NCBI GenBank assembly: GCA_905221605.1
Contig: CAJNDS010000446.1
Location: forward strand, 1,472,904 to 1,536,903
Reading direction: 5' to 3'
Length of the DNA stretch: 64,000 nucleotides
Source of the DNA: Symbiodinium natans
Lineage: Eukaryota; Sar; Dinophyceae; Suessiales; Symbiodiniaceae
The notes under the pieces were generated by a model. The model worked only from the letters and a program-made list of their open reading frames with translations, was not told the origin of the DNA and searched no databases. This document shows, piece by piece, positions 50,017 to 61,275 of the stretch (within the stretch, counting starts at the first letter, position 1; each line of letters starts with the position of its first letter). Position numbers and translations under genes: made by a program.

Positions 50017-50311
50017 CTCAGTGCGAGCTGCTGCCTTTTGCCGCGCAGCAGTCTCCAAAGGCGATCGAGCTGCACGTGATGCATACGTGCAGCACAAGCG
50101 CGAAGAGGCCAGTGAGCTTGATTGCTTGGCATGGCTTGGTCGTTTTTTGGGAAGCTCGCGCAGAAGCAGCCTGTGGCACGTCAGGAAGCGAGGTTCATCT
50201 GTGCCCAAGGCATCCACGAGGCAGATGGGCAAGATGCTTGTGAGACTTCGGGCAGTAGCATGTCAGCGCAGCCGAGATGGGCTGAGGCACGATGAATTTG
50301 TTGCACGATGA
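50017..50311 (+). CDS. Predicted terminal exon region, ends at TGA
   Basis: After TTTTCAG|G (50016): VSVRAAAFCRAAVSKGDRAA, then RDAYVQHKREEASELDCLAW, basic tail, stop 50309-50311. Charged helical. Probable 3' end of the gene containing 49756 and 49893. Confidence 0.45.
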
Positions 50312-52420
50312 AAAGCGTAGGAAAAAAGTTGAGAATGCAGTTGGAGCGTCCAGTGTTCCGGAACTGTAGGACAGGGAGAGGCGTTTAGGGTACGTAGGAT
50401 TTGGAATCACAGTGTTTAGGACTTTGTGCGTTATGAAACACAAGATTTTGCGCGGGCGACCTTCCCTCTGCGGTTTTGCGTTCCGGTTTTTCGGAGCGGT
50501 CCGCACAGTTTAAACTGAGTTTAAATTTGACTTTATTGAGGGGGCCGTCACTAAAACACGTGGTGGAACAAAAAACAAAAGCATATATGTTTAAGCATGA
50601 GAACCCAAAAACTTAGATCAAGTAAGCACGTGCATATATCAACATATTGGACATTGAGTCCAACATTGGTGATCAAGTTTTTTTCAAAACTGATTTTGGT
50701 AAGTTAGTTTTGAACACTGATTTTGGTCAATAATTCCAAGCCCAGACCTTCAAACCCCAATCCCTCTTAGTGCTTGCCCGCTTCTGCTGTGTTCACCTCT
50801 TGGCTCCTTATTCATCCCCTGAACCGTATCTACAGTTCTACTTCCCACAGTCCATGCACCTACAAGAATCATAGTCTTCCGACAGAGGCCCTAACAAGCC
50901 TGCCAACCCCAACACCCTACTCTGCCTACACTCTTTTTCTTTACACGAGGGTGAATCTAGCTTGAAAGAGAAAACCCGTAGCCAGAAATCATAAAATCTC
51001 GCCGCAGATATCCTAGGGGACTACTGGCTACTGTTCAGTTTACGCGAACCCCAAAAAACGCATGGAGACCCTGAACCCTGAACCCCTGATCTCAAACCCT
51101 AGCCCCTAGACTTCTATCCACTAGACTTCTATACCCTAAGCTTTGTAGCCCTGAACCCTGAGGGTTGAGGGTTCAGGGCGGGTCCGGAGCTCTATGCCCT
51201 GAACCGGTCTCTTGCATTGGGCGCAGAGCCCCGCCCGCAGGCCCTCCGCACATCTTTGCGTGCGGCCGAAAACCTCGGCGCCTCTGCAGCGGGTCTCAGA
51301 GAGCTGATTGAAGAACCCTAAAACCGAAACCCTATAAACCCCAAGTTCCAGAAATCCCTAAAACCCCAAGCTCCCACAACACCTCAACCGCAAGTTCTCT
51401 AAAATTTCCCTTCCAAAAACTGTGGGGGGTTTACGGTTGAGGGTAGTTTGCGCGTGTTTTGGGTTCAGGGTTTGAGGGATTCGGGACTCCAGGGTTTAAG
51501 GTTTAGGGTTTAGGGATCCCCTCAATGTCCATGTATCTACATTGGGCAGGTTTCGGGTTGATAGTGTTTAAGGGTGTAGGGTTCAAAGGTTTAGGGTATA
51601 CATGAGCTCTTCAAGTATTAATGTGGGGACGTTGCGGGCCCAGGTCTAGACTCTAGACTACGTGGGTACATGGATGCTTACAAACAGAATCAGAAAAGCC
51701 AAGCACCGCCACCCCAAACGCTTTAGGGTTTCAGGCCAAGGATTTGATCCCCGTACCCAACGCTGTTACAGCTCGAGCTTGCAAGACCCTCAACCTCAAA
51801 CCATATGAGTACCTAAATCCTTTAAGGTCCTAAGTCCCATCAGATCCCAACCCCTGAACCCCCAATCTGGCATTGCATCCGCTGCTTATGGCGCTGCCAT
51901 GCCTGGTAGCGGTTGCGTTGCAGGTGGGGGGGGGGGGGGGGGGGGGAGGCTCAACTCTTTTGTTTGCGGCGTCGCGCGAAATTTCACTTGACTCCCAGAT
52001 GGTACCTCCGCCACTCGGCCGAAAAGTCGGCGGAGGTACTTCAAGCTGTTTTTTTTCTGCCCTGGCACAGCTGTGGTCGTAACTTGGCACGCTGCGAAGC
52101 CGGCAACGACGGCGTCGGCTGAGCTAGCTATGAGAGACATCTGTCCGTGTATGCGTGTAAGGAGTATCAGTATTGATCATCATTCCGAAACCAGGCACCC
52201 TGCCAGCAGCCCCAAATTCCTAAACCCTAAGCCCTTACCTTGAGGTTCATGGGCACTTACAAGTAGGGTTCTTAAGTACTCAAAAAGGTTTATAACCATC
52301 CTCACCACACTTCTAACCTACTTAGAAGTGCCCATGAACCTCCAAGTAACACTAGGCCTATACCCTAAATCCTAGACCCTATAGACCCTAAACCCTAAAC
52401 CCTAAACCCTACACCCCAAG
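50312..52420. other. Mostly unique sequence, few arrays
   Basis: 3' flank and AT-rich unique 50312-50760; TC-rich unique 50760-50980; unique with degenerate C and G repeats 51050-51600; G run 51927-51947; family E element 52238-52350; C arrays 52378-52410. The overlapping frames around 51830-52140 depend on the G run and are not called. Confidence 0.5.
52238..52350. mobile_element. Family E MITE, uninterrupted copy
   Basis: Inverted ends CTTGAGGTTCATGGGCACTT and AAGTGCCCATGAACCTCCAAG (read across with one difference). About 113 bp without an internal array, so it serves as reference for the two split copies. Confidence 0.75.
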
Positions 52421-52504
52421 GAGGGGTCGCTGAGCGCGGCCACGGGTGCGCTGCGGCGTTGGACACAAAGAAGGGCCGAGGTGCGGCGATGTTCGGGCTT
52501 CTAG
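52421..52504 (+). CDS. Predicted exon, 27 codons and stop
   Basis: Acceptor CCCAAG|G; EGSLSAATGALRRWTQRRAE then VRRCSGF, TAG at 52502 (itself part of CTAGGG). C array before, G array after. Terminal exon, or internal exon with a missed donor. Confidence 0.45.
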   Translation, partial: EGSLSAATGALRRWTQRRAEVRRCSGF

Positions 52505-52624
52505 GGTTTAGGGTTTAGGGTTTAGGGTTCAGGGTTTAGGGTTTAGGGTTTAGGGTTTAGGGGCTTAGTGTTGACTTTACATTCGCCCCCATTACTACAC
52601 TAACTTTGGGTACACTCTTTAGCT

Positions 52625-52715
52625 AAGGGATGTATTAACCGAATTACTAAGACGTGTAACCCAATATAGCCTATATTGGGTTTCACGTCTTAGTAATTCG
52701 GTTAATACATCCCTT
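52625..52715. repeat. Near-perfect 45-bp inverted repeat
   Basis: Arms 52625-52669 and 52671-52715 are complementary with one mismatch and a 1-nt spacer (ends AAGGGATGTATTAACCGAAT). It lies inside a family D-like element with GGGCCCC ends. Confidence 0.95.
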
Positions 52716-53407
52716 AATAATATAGGGCCCTTATATCCCGTGCTTAACTAGGGGGCCCCCATGCAGGCCTGCGCCCTGAAACCTTGCTGTGTGGTTTCTA
52801 TATAGGGATTATGGGATGTATGGGACAGGGTTCGTGGGTTCAAAGTTGCGGGGGTTTAGGGGGTAGGAGGTTTAGAGCGGTAAGATGTTGTAAGGATCTT
52901 AGGGTAGTTACATGGTCCCTTCATATGGTCCCTTACCTGTTTTATAGGGTTCTGAAGTATGGGCCCTTGGGTTGTATAGGGTTGTAAGGGGTATATCAGG
53001 GGTCACCCTTTAAGGGCCCATGTTAAGGGACGAAGTAAGTCCCGTAGGAAAGGAAGCATCTCCCATTCGAGGGGTTTAGCGTTTAGGTTTCCGGAAGTTA
53101 TGGGGTTAGGGCTGTCTGTTTTACGCAGAACCCTAAACCCTAAACCCTAAAACCTCTAGACCCCAACACTTTAAACCCTAAACCCCTGAACCCTATATAA
53201 ACCTTTCCGGGAAAGTTTGGACATTTGTGCGTTTGTATTCTGGGTAATCTCAGAAAAAGCACACAGTCGGCCAGACAAGTGCAACAGAAAACACAAAAAA
53301 AGCGCAAAAACAAAAACAGATATGACACAAGCAGTTAAAACACAAAGCACAAATAATCTGTGCACAACAAGGAAAAATCACAAAGATGCAAAAGTAAACA
53401 CAAAGCA

Positions 53408-53583
53408 GGTGCAAAACGACAGACACACACACCACACATACCACACACACCGCACCGCACCGCACCACACCACACCACACCACACCACACACCCACACCG
53501 ACACCACACCACACCACACACCCACACCGACACCGACACCGACACCGACACAGACACAGACACCGACACAGGCACAGACACAG

Positions 53584-53616
<33 letters not shown>

Positions 53617-53846
53617 AACACACACACAAACACACACACACACACACACACACACCCACACCCACCCACACGCACACCCACACCCACACGCACACGCACA
53701 CGCACACGCACACGCACACGCACACGCACACGCACACGCACGCACACGCACACGCACACGCACACGCACACGCACACGCACACGCACACGCACACGCACA
53801 CGCACACGCACACGCACACGCACACGCACACGCACACGCACACGCA
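53408..53846. repeat. Compound CA/CACACG/GACACC microsatellite
   Basis: About 440 bp composed of ACACC, GACACC, pure (CA)n and (CACACG)n blocks. Long His-Thr and Val-Cys-Arg frames on both strands are artefacts. Confidence 0.95.
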
Positions 53847-54650
53847 CGCACAAAAAAGAAGTGCAAAAACGAAAAGCCGCACAAATTTAGACAAGATGCA
53901 AGTTTGGCCTCATACAATTTTCCTGTGCATTTGTCTTGGTCCATTGGGGGAGGCAGACCTATGCACACACACACACACACATGTGTACATAGATCTGCTG
54001 TATTTACCCATATGAGGGTTTACGAGAATACGGGCCCTAATATAGTCCCCCAAGTAATGGGATTCCCGTATGATAAGGACTCCAATAAGGTACCCCTAAG
54101 TTCGGAAACCCCTGTATAAACCCTAAACCCCAAACCCTAAACCCCAAACCCCAAACCCTAAACCCTAAACCCCAAACCCCAAACCCTAAACCCTAAACCC
54201 CAAACCCCAAACTCTAAACCCTAATATGGAGGAGCACGAAGGGAATCCCCTCCTTCACTAAACACACGAAGCCCTGAAGCCTACATAGCCCGTGCAAGGC
54301 CCTCCTGTGGCCCCTTATAAATTGCTAGTTTTTTGGTGTTTTTTATGGTTTATTATGTTTTTGGGCTCATTCAACAAAAGCAAAGTATCCGAATTCCACT
54401 CTGGGGCCTAGTATAACTGCAGCCCAGAATTGAGGCTAGACTGTCTTGACAAGCACTTAGCTTAGGTTGACGCGGACATGATTTTTGAAGCTCTGTGCCC
54501 AATCCCCTTTGTTAACAACCCTATAAAACCCTACAGCTTTGGTTTTCTATGCCCTGCTAAACCCCAAACTCTACACACTAAACCCTAACCCTAAACCCTA
54601 AACCCTAAACCCTAAACCCTAAAACCCTCAACCCTGGTGGCCTGACCCAG

Positions 54651-54730
54651 AGCACCAGTGGGTCGGTCAGGCTGCCTTGCTCCAAGCCATGGCGCGGCTG
54701 GAGGAGGCAGGGGAGAGAGCTCCAAACTAG
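54651..54730 (+). CDS. Predicted terminal exon, 25 codons and stop
   Basis: Acceptor ACCCAG; HQWVGQAALLQAMARLEEAG then ERAPN, TAG 54728-54730. C array upstream and G array starting 8 bp after the stop. Helical C-terminus; unknown gene. Confidence 0.55.
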
Positions 54731-56219
54731 GGGAGGGGGGTTTAGGGTTTAGAGTTTAGGGTTTAGGGTTTAGGGTTTAGGGTTTAGGGTTTATGCTTTA
54801 TGGTTTAGGGTTTAGGGTTTAGGGCGCTATAGATTTCGTAGGTTTTGTCAGGTCTGTTTAGTTTAGGGTGTCAGGTTCAAGGCTCAGGGGCTTGAGGTTC
54901 TTCCGGTCTTGTGTTTCAGGCTGCGGGGCTTAGGAGCTGGGTTGGTGATTTGTGCTTTCGGGTCTCAGGGCTTAGGGTTTATGTTTTAGGTTTTAGGGTT
55001 TTGGGTGTGCTTCCATTTGGATGTACCCTAAACCCTAAACCCTAAACCCTAAACACTAAACCCAATAATTCTGTGAGCAATTTGAGACACATGCTTGTGC
55101 TCTCAGCTTTGGGCAAACGGTTTCATGAAGTCTGATCTACACCCATTTCAGGTGGGTAGCTGGCCCACCCGCCCCTCTCTCTATACATAACAATATATAC
55201 ATATATATATATATGTATATATACATATGGGGATTTCCGAACATAGGGGTGCACCTTATATACCCCAAATACTTTATAATCCCTTTAAAGGAGCCCCAAA
55301 AAAGGGTGCCCCTATTTTCTGCAACCTTCATATACATGAATCTTGGGATGTTTTTTCCCTTATACTAGCAGTCCTTAATGGGGATTCTTTGCCGGGGTAC
55401 TATAATCCCTACTAAGGACTGTTAGTATGCGGCTGAACATCCCAGCTAAAAGCCCCTAACCCTAACAAGGGATCCCTAATATAGACCCCAAATAGTAGGA
55501 TCCCCTTCTAATTGGGACCCCAAGAAGGTACCCCTAATTTCGCAAACCTCCAGATAAGCCCTGAACCCTAGACCCCAAACCCCAAACCCCAAACCCCAAA
55601 CCCCAAACCCCAAACCCCAAACCCCAAACCCCAAACCCCAAACCCTAAACCCTAAACCCCCATAAACAACCCTCATATAACTCTTGTGGGACCCTTGTCA
55701 TTCTAGCACTGTGTGCCCTTACAGCAGCCTTACCTGAGTCCTTAATGTCAGAGCACCTCCAAGGATGTGGTTTAGGGTTTGGGGTTTAAGCTTTATAGGG
55801 TTTAGGGTTTAGGGTTTAGGGTTTAGGGTTCAGGATTCAGGGTTCAGGGTTCAGGGTTCAGGGTTTAGGGTTTAGTTCTTATGCTGCTGGGCGTACCCAA
55901 CCCCACGAAGTGGATGGACATCCGATATACTTTCTTGCTGCGTTTGCGAAGGCTTCACCCAACGACTTTCCTGGTGTTCGGGTTAATGCTTGAGGGTGTC
56001 TAGCGCAGCCAACTTCGTGCGCTCGGCCTTTATTGCATCTGGCTTCCTTCGAGCTCAACCCACAAGACCTAAGTAGTCCTGAACATAACCCGAAAGCAAA
56101 AGAAAAACACACCAACAACTCTCTAAACCCCAAACCCTAGACCTTAAACTTTACCCTAGAGCTCCAAGGGCCGAAGGGCCCTAAACCCCTAAACCCTAAA
56201 CCTTTTCGACATCCGGGAG
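54731..56219. repeat. Arrays, family G MITEs, unique sequence
   Basis: G arrays 54739-54823; C array 55024-55062; AT microsatellite 55192-55225; family G elements about 55227-55335 and 55440-55557; CCCCAAA array 55574-55645; G array with TTCAGGG drift 55765-55875; unique 55876-56120; C copies 56180-56200. No gene supported. Confidence 0.65.
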
Positions 56220-56265
56220 GCTCAGAAAGCCGTGGCCGACGCCGCCGCCACTGAGGAGGCTGACT
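56220..56265 (+). CDS. Duplicated exon, copy 1
   Basis: 46 nt after GGGAG|G: AQKAVADAAATEEAD, donor GACT|GTTTTAGG. Copy 2 at 56555 has the same length, phase and boundaries. C array upstream, G array downstream. Ala/Glu-rich helix. Confidence 0.55.
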
Positions 56266-56554
56266 GTTTTAGGGCGTTCGGGTTTAGATCTTGGGAGCGT
56301 GGGGTTTTGGGGGTTTTAAGTTTAGGGTTTAGGGTTAGGGTTTGTTTAGGGCTTAGGGCTTAGGGTTTAGGGAACTTTCTCGGTTCTTCTTCTTTGTTCA
56401 CAAGTTCTTTTACCGGCAGCTAAGCGCTAATCCTTAAACATCCCTGAACCCTAAGATCCCGAAACCCTTAAGTCCCTAAACCTTAAAAGCCCTAAACCCT
56501 AACAACCCTAAACCCTAAAAACCCTAAACTCTAAACCCTAAACCCCCCTGTGAG
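56266..56554. repeat. Intron-like interval between the duplicated exons
   Basis: G repeats 56315-56372, unique, C drift repeats 56440-56548. G-rich start and C-rich end. Confidence 0.65.
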
Positions 56555-56600
56555 GCTCAGCAGGCCGTTCCCGAGGCCGCTGCCACCGAGGAGGCCTGCA
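56555..56600 (+). CDS. Duplicated exon, copy 2
   Basis: 46 nt after TGTGAG|G: AQQAVPEAAATEEAC, donor TGCA|GTTTTGGGG. Twelve of 15 residues match copy 1. Confidence 0.55.
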
Positions 56601-56766
56601 GTTTTGGGGTTTCGGGGTTTAGGGTTTAGGGTTTAGGATTTAGGCTTGCTGAGCTAGTGCGGATTTTGGGTGCGTTTGGGGTTTGGGATTTGGGTTTGGG
56701 GCGTTTGGGGCTTTGTGGGGCTTTGTGGGGTTCAGAGTTGGGGTTCAGGATTTTGGCGGTTCTAGT

Positions 56767-56826
<60 letters not shown>

Positions 56827-57396
56827 GGGGAATTTGTCGTGCCTAATTCCAGGTTTGTGGCATGGGTTTGGGGTGTTGGGTTGTGGGTTTTGTTCGGGTG
56901 TTGTCGGTTTCGGATTTTGGAACTTGGGGTTTTAGGCGTTGTGGTTCAGGGGTCAGCATGCTGGTGATATCACTCAGCTGCAGTCCTGTGGGTTCGTGGG
57001 TGAGCTTTGGCGCTTACAAAGATGGCCTGACGCAGGAGAAGCCAAGCATGGTGAACAAGAGTGAGTCGGAAGTTGAATCACTTAAAGAGCAAAGGTCCGT
57101 CACTTCAAGCCTCGCTTGTTGGGGGACAAAGCAGCGTGTCACAAGCAGTGCAACTTAGCATGAGTTCAAATTGCTTCCATGCTTCGACAGAAAGGTTTAG
57201 GGTTTAGGGTTTAGGGTTTGGGGTTTAGGGTTTGGGGTTGGGGTTTAGGGAATGAAATGAGCCCAGTCGATATGCAAATGGGAACTTGGGCTTGGACCGA
57301 TTGTTTGGCTCTGGGCGGTGCTTGCCGGCTGCAGTCCGAGATCCGAGTTTAGAGGTTTGTAACTTTTACACAAACCCTAAACCTTAAACCCTCAAG
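56601..57396. repeat. G drift arrays and 59-nt G run
   Basis: G arrays 56601-56640; GGGTTT drift; homopolymer G 56767-56825; GGGTTT drift to 56950; unique 56950-57190 (plus-strand frame about 56960-57155 of uncertain status); G arrays 57194-57248; unique; C copies 57372-57392. Confidence 0.65.
56767..56825. repeat. 59-nt poly-G run
   Basis: Longest homopolymer in the window. Apparent Gly-rich frames through it are artefacts. Length should be considered approximate. Confidence 0.9.
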
Positions 57397-57438
57397 GATG
57401 TCCGTGCCAACTTCAAGCTGCCCTTTCGGCCTTTCTGG
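57397..57438 (+). CDS. Predicted exon, 14 codons, consensus donor
   Basis: Acceptor CTCAAG|G; DVRANFKLPFRPFW; donor TGG|GTAAGT, phase 0 at both ends. C repeats upstream, G array from 57482. Short but with the best donor in the window. Confidence 0.55.
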
Positions 57439-58493
57439 GTAAGTATCAAACTGCGTATGGCAAGAGAAAGCTCCAAAGCTGTAGGGTGTAGGGTTTAGGG
57501 TTTAGGGTTAGGGTTTAGTTTTTAGGGTTCAGGGTTTAGGGTTTGGGGTTTGGGGTTTGGTGTTTCGGGTTCAGGGAAGCCGCTTTCAAAGGGTTCTGGA
57601 AGCCCCGTGGGGGCCCTGAGCCACCTCGCAGGAAGAGCACCCGGGCACGAGAACCTCCTCGAGCACCATGCCTCCCGGCTGTTTTGGGGTGAAGGGTTCA
57701 GGGTTTAGGGTTTTCGGCTTTAGGGTTTAGGGTTACACATAGGGTTGGTTTGGGTTTTGGCTGGTTCGGGGTTTCGGGGTGGGTTGCAGGATTGTTGGGT
57801 CTTGGGGTTTAGGGTTTTGGGGGGTTGAGGATTTCAGGGTTTTAGGATCTGGGTTGTTTCGGGTTCTTTGGGCTTTGGGGAGTTTTGGAAGTTTAGGGTT
57901 TTACGAAATCAGGGTTCAGGGTTACCGGGTTTTATGGTTTTCGGGTTTGGGGTGTTGAGAGGTTTTTGGGGTCAGGGTTTTCGGAGTTTAGGCTTCGGGG
58001 TTGGGGTTGTTTCGCAGTCTTAAAAGGGTTTAGGGATTTGCGGCCGGGAGCTTCTGGATCTTGAGTTCTACGCCATAAAGAATTAGGGAGCACGTTCCTT
58101 GTCTAGGGTTTAGGGTTTAGAGTTTAGGTTTAGGGTTTCGGGTTGAGGTTTGAGGTTTGAGGGTTGAGGGTTTAGGGTTTAGGATTTGGGGGCTTGGGAA
58201 GCCTCATGTGGCCTTCCTTACTCCAGCCTGCCTGTGATGGCAGCCTTGAAGGTAACCGACGGCGACGGGGTTCGAGGAGCACAAAGTAAGCACGTCGCAG
58301 GCGAATTATGTGAAGATTGCCCGACATTGTGCGAAGTCCAATTTTTGAGTTGCCGCCCCCCAAAAACCCTAAACCCCAAAACCCAAAGACCCTGAGCCTA
58401 AGCCCCAAAAACATCAATACCCAAAACCGTAAACCCCAAGACCCTAAACCCCGAAACCCCAAACTCCATGATATCCAACACTCATCATCCCAG
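57439..58493. repeat. G drift arrays, possible exon, C drift
   Basis: G arrays 57482-57580. The GC-rich stretch 57577-57690 is open in two frames (for example LEHHASRLFWG) and could be an exon. Drifted G repeats 57690-58050; G arrays 58105-58190; unique 58190-58350; C drift 58360-58465. Confidence 0.55.
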
Positions 58494-58560
58494 GCATGAG
58501 GAGCGCTCCGGAGCGCTGCGCGCCGCCGTGAAGGATCCGGATTTTTCATGGCAAGCCTGA
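58494..58560 (+). CDS. Predicted terminal exon, 21 codons and stop
   Basis: Acceptor TCCCAG|G; HEERSGALRAAVKDPDFSWQ A then TGA 58558. C drift array upstream, G repeats from 58570. Unknown gene. Confidence 0.55.
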
Positions 58561-59491
58561 GGGGATAGGGATGTTTAGGGATGTTTAGGGTTTTAGGCGT
58601 TTTTTTAGGGGGGGGGGGGGTTCATAGGGCTTAGGGTTTAGGGTTTCAGGCGTTTAGGGCTTCAGGTTTCAAGGGTTTAGGGTTCAGAATTTAAGGATCT
58701 GTTGGGGGGGTCGTGGTGTTCCCCCCCGGCGGTTCGCTTTTTGGCTTTAGGATGTAGGGTCACCAGAAGAAAACTAGGTACGTCAGGCAGGAACTGCGAA
58801 AAAAGGGTCCAAGTGGGCAGAATAGGAAGTAGTGATTCCTGAAGTTCTGATGGCGATGTCGCTGCTGCGGGGTGAGTTCTTGCATTGCAGGAATCCTCAG
58901 ACAGGGTATGCCCGCCCGTTCTTGAAGGAACATTGCCCGGGGGGGGGGGGGGGGGGGGTGGATGGCGTGTGGATACTTTGGGCTAAAGGGATGCAAGGGG
59001 CAGAACACCCGGCTACTCCGATGTCCGGAATTCTTTGGTCTTGCAGGCTTCTGGGTGTCACGATCACGAGTCTCACCCTACCCCTGACATTCGGCCACTC
59101 CCCGCTGTTCATCCCTAAACCCTAGACCCTAAACCCCGAACCTGAAACCCTAAATCCCCAACCCGGTTGCTAGGGTTCAGGGTCTGGCTGTGCAAGGAGC
59201 CAGTCTCAGTTACCCCACATGCGGTGTCCAAGGGTTTTGTAGTTTTTTTTTGTTGGGGGTAGGGAGGGGGGGGGGGTAGGGGGAGGTGGGGGGGGGGAGG
59301 GGGCGGGCAAGGGGCGGAGGGAGGGCGGGGGGGAAGGGGGGGAGGGGGGGGGGGGGGGGGAGGGGCGGGGGGGGGAGGGGCGTGGGGGAGGCCATGGACC
59401 TTTGAACGCGAACCTCATTCATCAACCCTAAACCCTAATCCCTACACCCAAACCCTAAACCCCAAACCCGAAACTCACAGTTGCTTCGCAG
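58561..59491. repeat. G runs, unique sequence, G-rich low complexity
   Basis: G drift 58570-58690 with a G run near 58609-58620; unique 58690-58930 (open on both strands); G run about 58939-58958; G/A low complexity 59262-59390; C drift 59425-59470; acceptor TTCGCAG at 59485-59491. Confidence 0.6.
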
Positions 59492-59539
59492 GATCTCGAA
59501 GGCAGTCTGCGAGCGGCAAGACAGGCTCCCACAGAGCCT
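59492..59539 (+). CDS. Predicted exon ending at a MITE
   Basis: Acceptor TTCGCAG|G; DLEGSLRAARQAPTEP; donor CCT|GTAGGGGCCCC, which is also the left end of a family D element. So the MITE sequence itself supplies the donor, unless the exon is merely truncated by it. C repeats upstream. Confidence 0.5.
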
Positions 59540-60334
59540 GTAGGGGCCCCCTAGTTATAAACAGGGTTTAGGGTTTAGGGTGTAGGATTTAGTGCTTAGG
59601 GCTACATGTAGCCGGTGATAAGTGGCTAAGTGCCTAAACCTAAACCCGCAACCCTCAACCCTAAACCCTAGGATTTCTGATTGGCTCTTTGGGTCTTAGG
59701 GAATGATAGAGTTTGGGAATGGAGGGTTCAGGATTCAGGGTTCAGGGTCTAGGGTTTAGGGTTTTAGGGTTTGAACTTGAGGGTTTCAGGGGGCGAGTGA
59801 AGCAGTCCTTCCGTAGCAAGAGGATCGCACTCCTGTTCAAAGCTCAACCTTTGCAGGTCAAGTCATGAGCTCGCCCTAAACGCCCTAAACCAACCGTAAA
59901 CCCTAACCTTAAACCCTGAACCCTAAACCCTAAACCCTCTTCCCTATGGTTACCATCCTTCAGCATTGCTACACTTCGTCAAAACCATCTGCCAAGTCTT
60001 GCTGCCCTGTCGCTTGAACCTCAAGTTTAGGGTTTAGGGTTTAGCCCTGGGCGCCGAACCCCGAAGGCTCGGGAAAGTAGGTGTTGTCCGCACAGTACGG
60101 ACCCTGGCCCCCTGAGACCTTACTGCCCCACATTTAGCAGAATTGGTTGCACGCTTAGGCATGGCAAGCCCACGCAGAACCCTAAACCCTAAACCCTAAA
60201 CCCTAAACCCTAAACCCTAAACCCTAAACCCTAAACCCTAAACCCTAAACCCTAAACCCTAAGCTTAAACCCTAAACCCTAAACCTAAACCCTAAACCCT
60301 AAACCCTAAACCCTAAACCGGATCGCGTGGCCAG
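59540..60334. repeat. Truncated family D, arrays
   Basis: Family D 5' part 59538-59570 cut by a G array 59565-59585; C repeats 59640-59668; G drift 59725-59775; unique; C repeats 59880-59935; G copies 60025-60045; unique; long C array 60178-60320. Confidence 0.65.
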
Positions 60335-60412
60335 GTCGACGTTGACCCCACGCAGCTGGAGGCTGCCAGAGTGCTTCTCGAGGCGCATGGTGGGACGCAC
60401 ACAAAGGAGTTT
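60335..60412 (+). CDS. Predicted internal exon, 26 codons
   Basis: Acceptor GGCCAG|G; VDVDPTQLEAARVLLEAHGG then THTKEF; donor GAGTTT|GTTTAGGG, phase 0 at both ends. C array before, G array directly after. Looks like an EF-hand- or ankyrin-length helical unit, but no family is assigned. Confidence 0.6.
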
Positions 60413-61197
60413 GTTTAGGGTTTAGGGTTTACTGTTTAGGGTTTAGGGTTTAGGGTTTAGGGTTAGGGGTAACCCTAACCCTAAACCGCAAGCCTTTTCC
60501 GCTAGCCCGAAGCCGTAAAAACCTGCCCAGCTCCTTGTACGCCCCCAAATGCAGATGCACACGTTGTGCAGAAGCACGATTTACCTTGGCTTTCTTCTGG
60601 CTGGCTCTTAGGACTTTACCTTTTTGGGTTTGTGTAGAAACTACCATAAGGGGCCTGAAAGTTAAACTTTATGGAGGGGTTCAGAAGTCAGCCGAGGTTT
60701 GGGGTTTAGGGTTTAGGGTTTAGGGAGCATTCCATCGCATGAGCGTCAGACGTGGGTCCTTCGAGGTGTAGGGTTTAGGGTTTAGGATTCAGTATTTTGG
60801 GTTTGGGGTTTAGATACCTTCCACGGGTCTAGGGTTTAGGGTCTGGGGTTGAGGGTGTGAGGTAGGTCCTCCCCAGTAGTCGTCTGTTCCCATGTTGCTT
60901 AAATTGTTTGGCGCCCTTGGTAGCCCAGTGGTGCCCTTCTCCCTTTTTGTTGGCTCAAGGTTCCCTTATAAAGGAACAAACTCCAAAAAGAGTGCCTTTC
61001 TCACAATCTGGTTACCTTAGTAGCTGAGTGAGTACACTTTACACTTTTTTGGGATACTCTAATCCCCTATAGAGTATAGAACTGAAATACACTTTTTTGG
61101 GGGGGCCTATGAAGTCAGCAACTAAGTTACTGGGCTACCATGGTTCAGGGAACTGCTCCCAAAATGTAAGACTTGCACCCTCTCTAACCGCTTTCAG
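60413..61197. repeat. Arrays, family C MITE, unique sequence
   Basis: G array 60413-60470, unique 60480-60690 (open on both strands), G arrays 60695-60725 and 60765-60850 drift, family C 60916-61017, a second C-like end about 61100-61142, acceptor TTTCAG at 61192-61197. Confidence 0.6.
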
Positions 61198-61275
61198 AAC
61201 CAAGGGCGCCCCTATTTGTATCCCCTGTCAGCAAATTGACAGACGGACGCCAAACACGAACCCCGAGCTGAAAGG
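61198..61275 (+). CDS. Predicted internal exon, 26 codons
   Basis: Acceptor CTTTCAG; TKGAPICIPCQQIDRRTPNT then NPELK; donor AAAGG|GTAAGA. No arrays adjacent. CIPC may be a metal-binding pair. Confidence 0.55.

Larger units (their letters stand above)
52505..54650. repeat. Hairpin-bearing MITE, family F, large CA satellite, drift arrays
   Basis: G array 52505-52560; element 52590-52760 with a 45-bp hairpin; family F 52899-53040; C repeats 53130-53200; microsatellite 53408-53846; family G 54003-54115; C drift arrays 54120-54222; unique 54230-54580; C array 54580-54635. Confidence 0.7.

Noticed and set aside
53217-54119. His-Thr and Val-Cys-Arg repeat proteins on both strands
   Set aside because: Translations of the CA/CACACG microsatellite.
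56657-56967. Gly-rich protein frames
   Set aside because: Depend on the 59-nt G run and GGGTTT drift; two frames are equally open.
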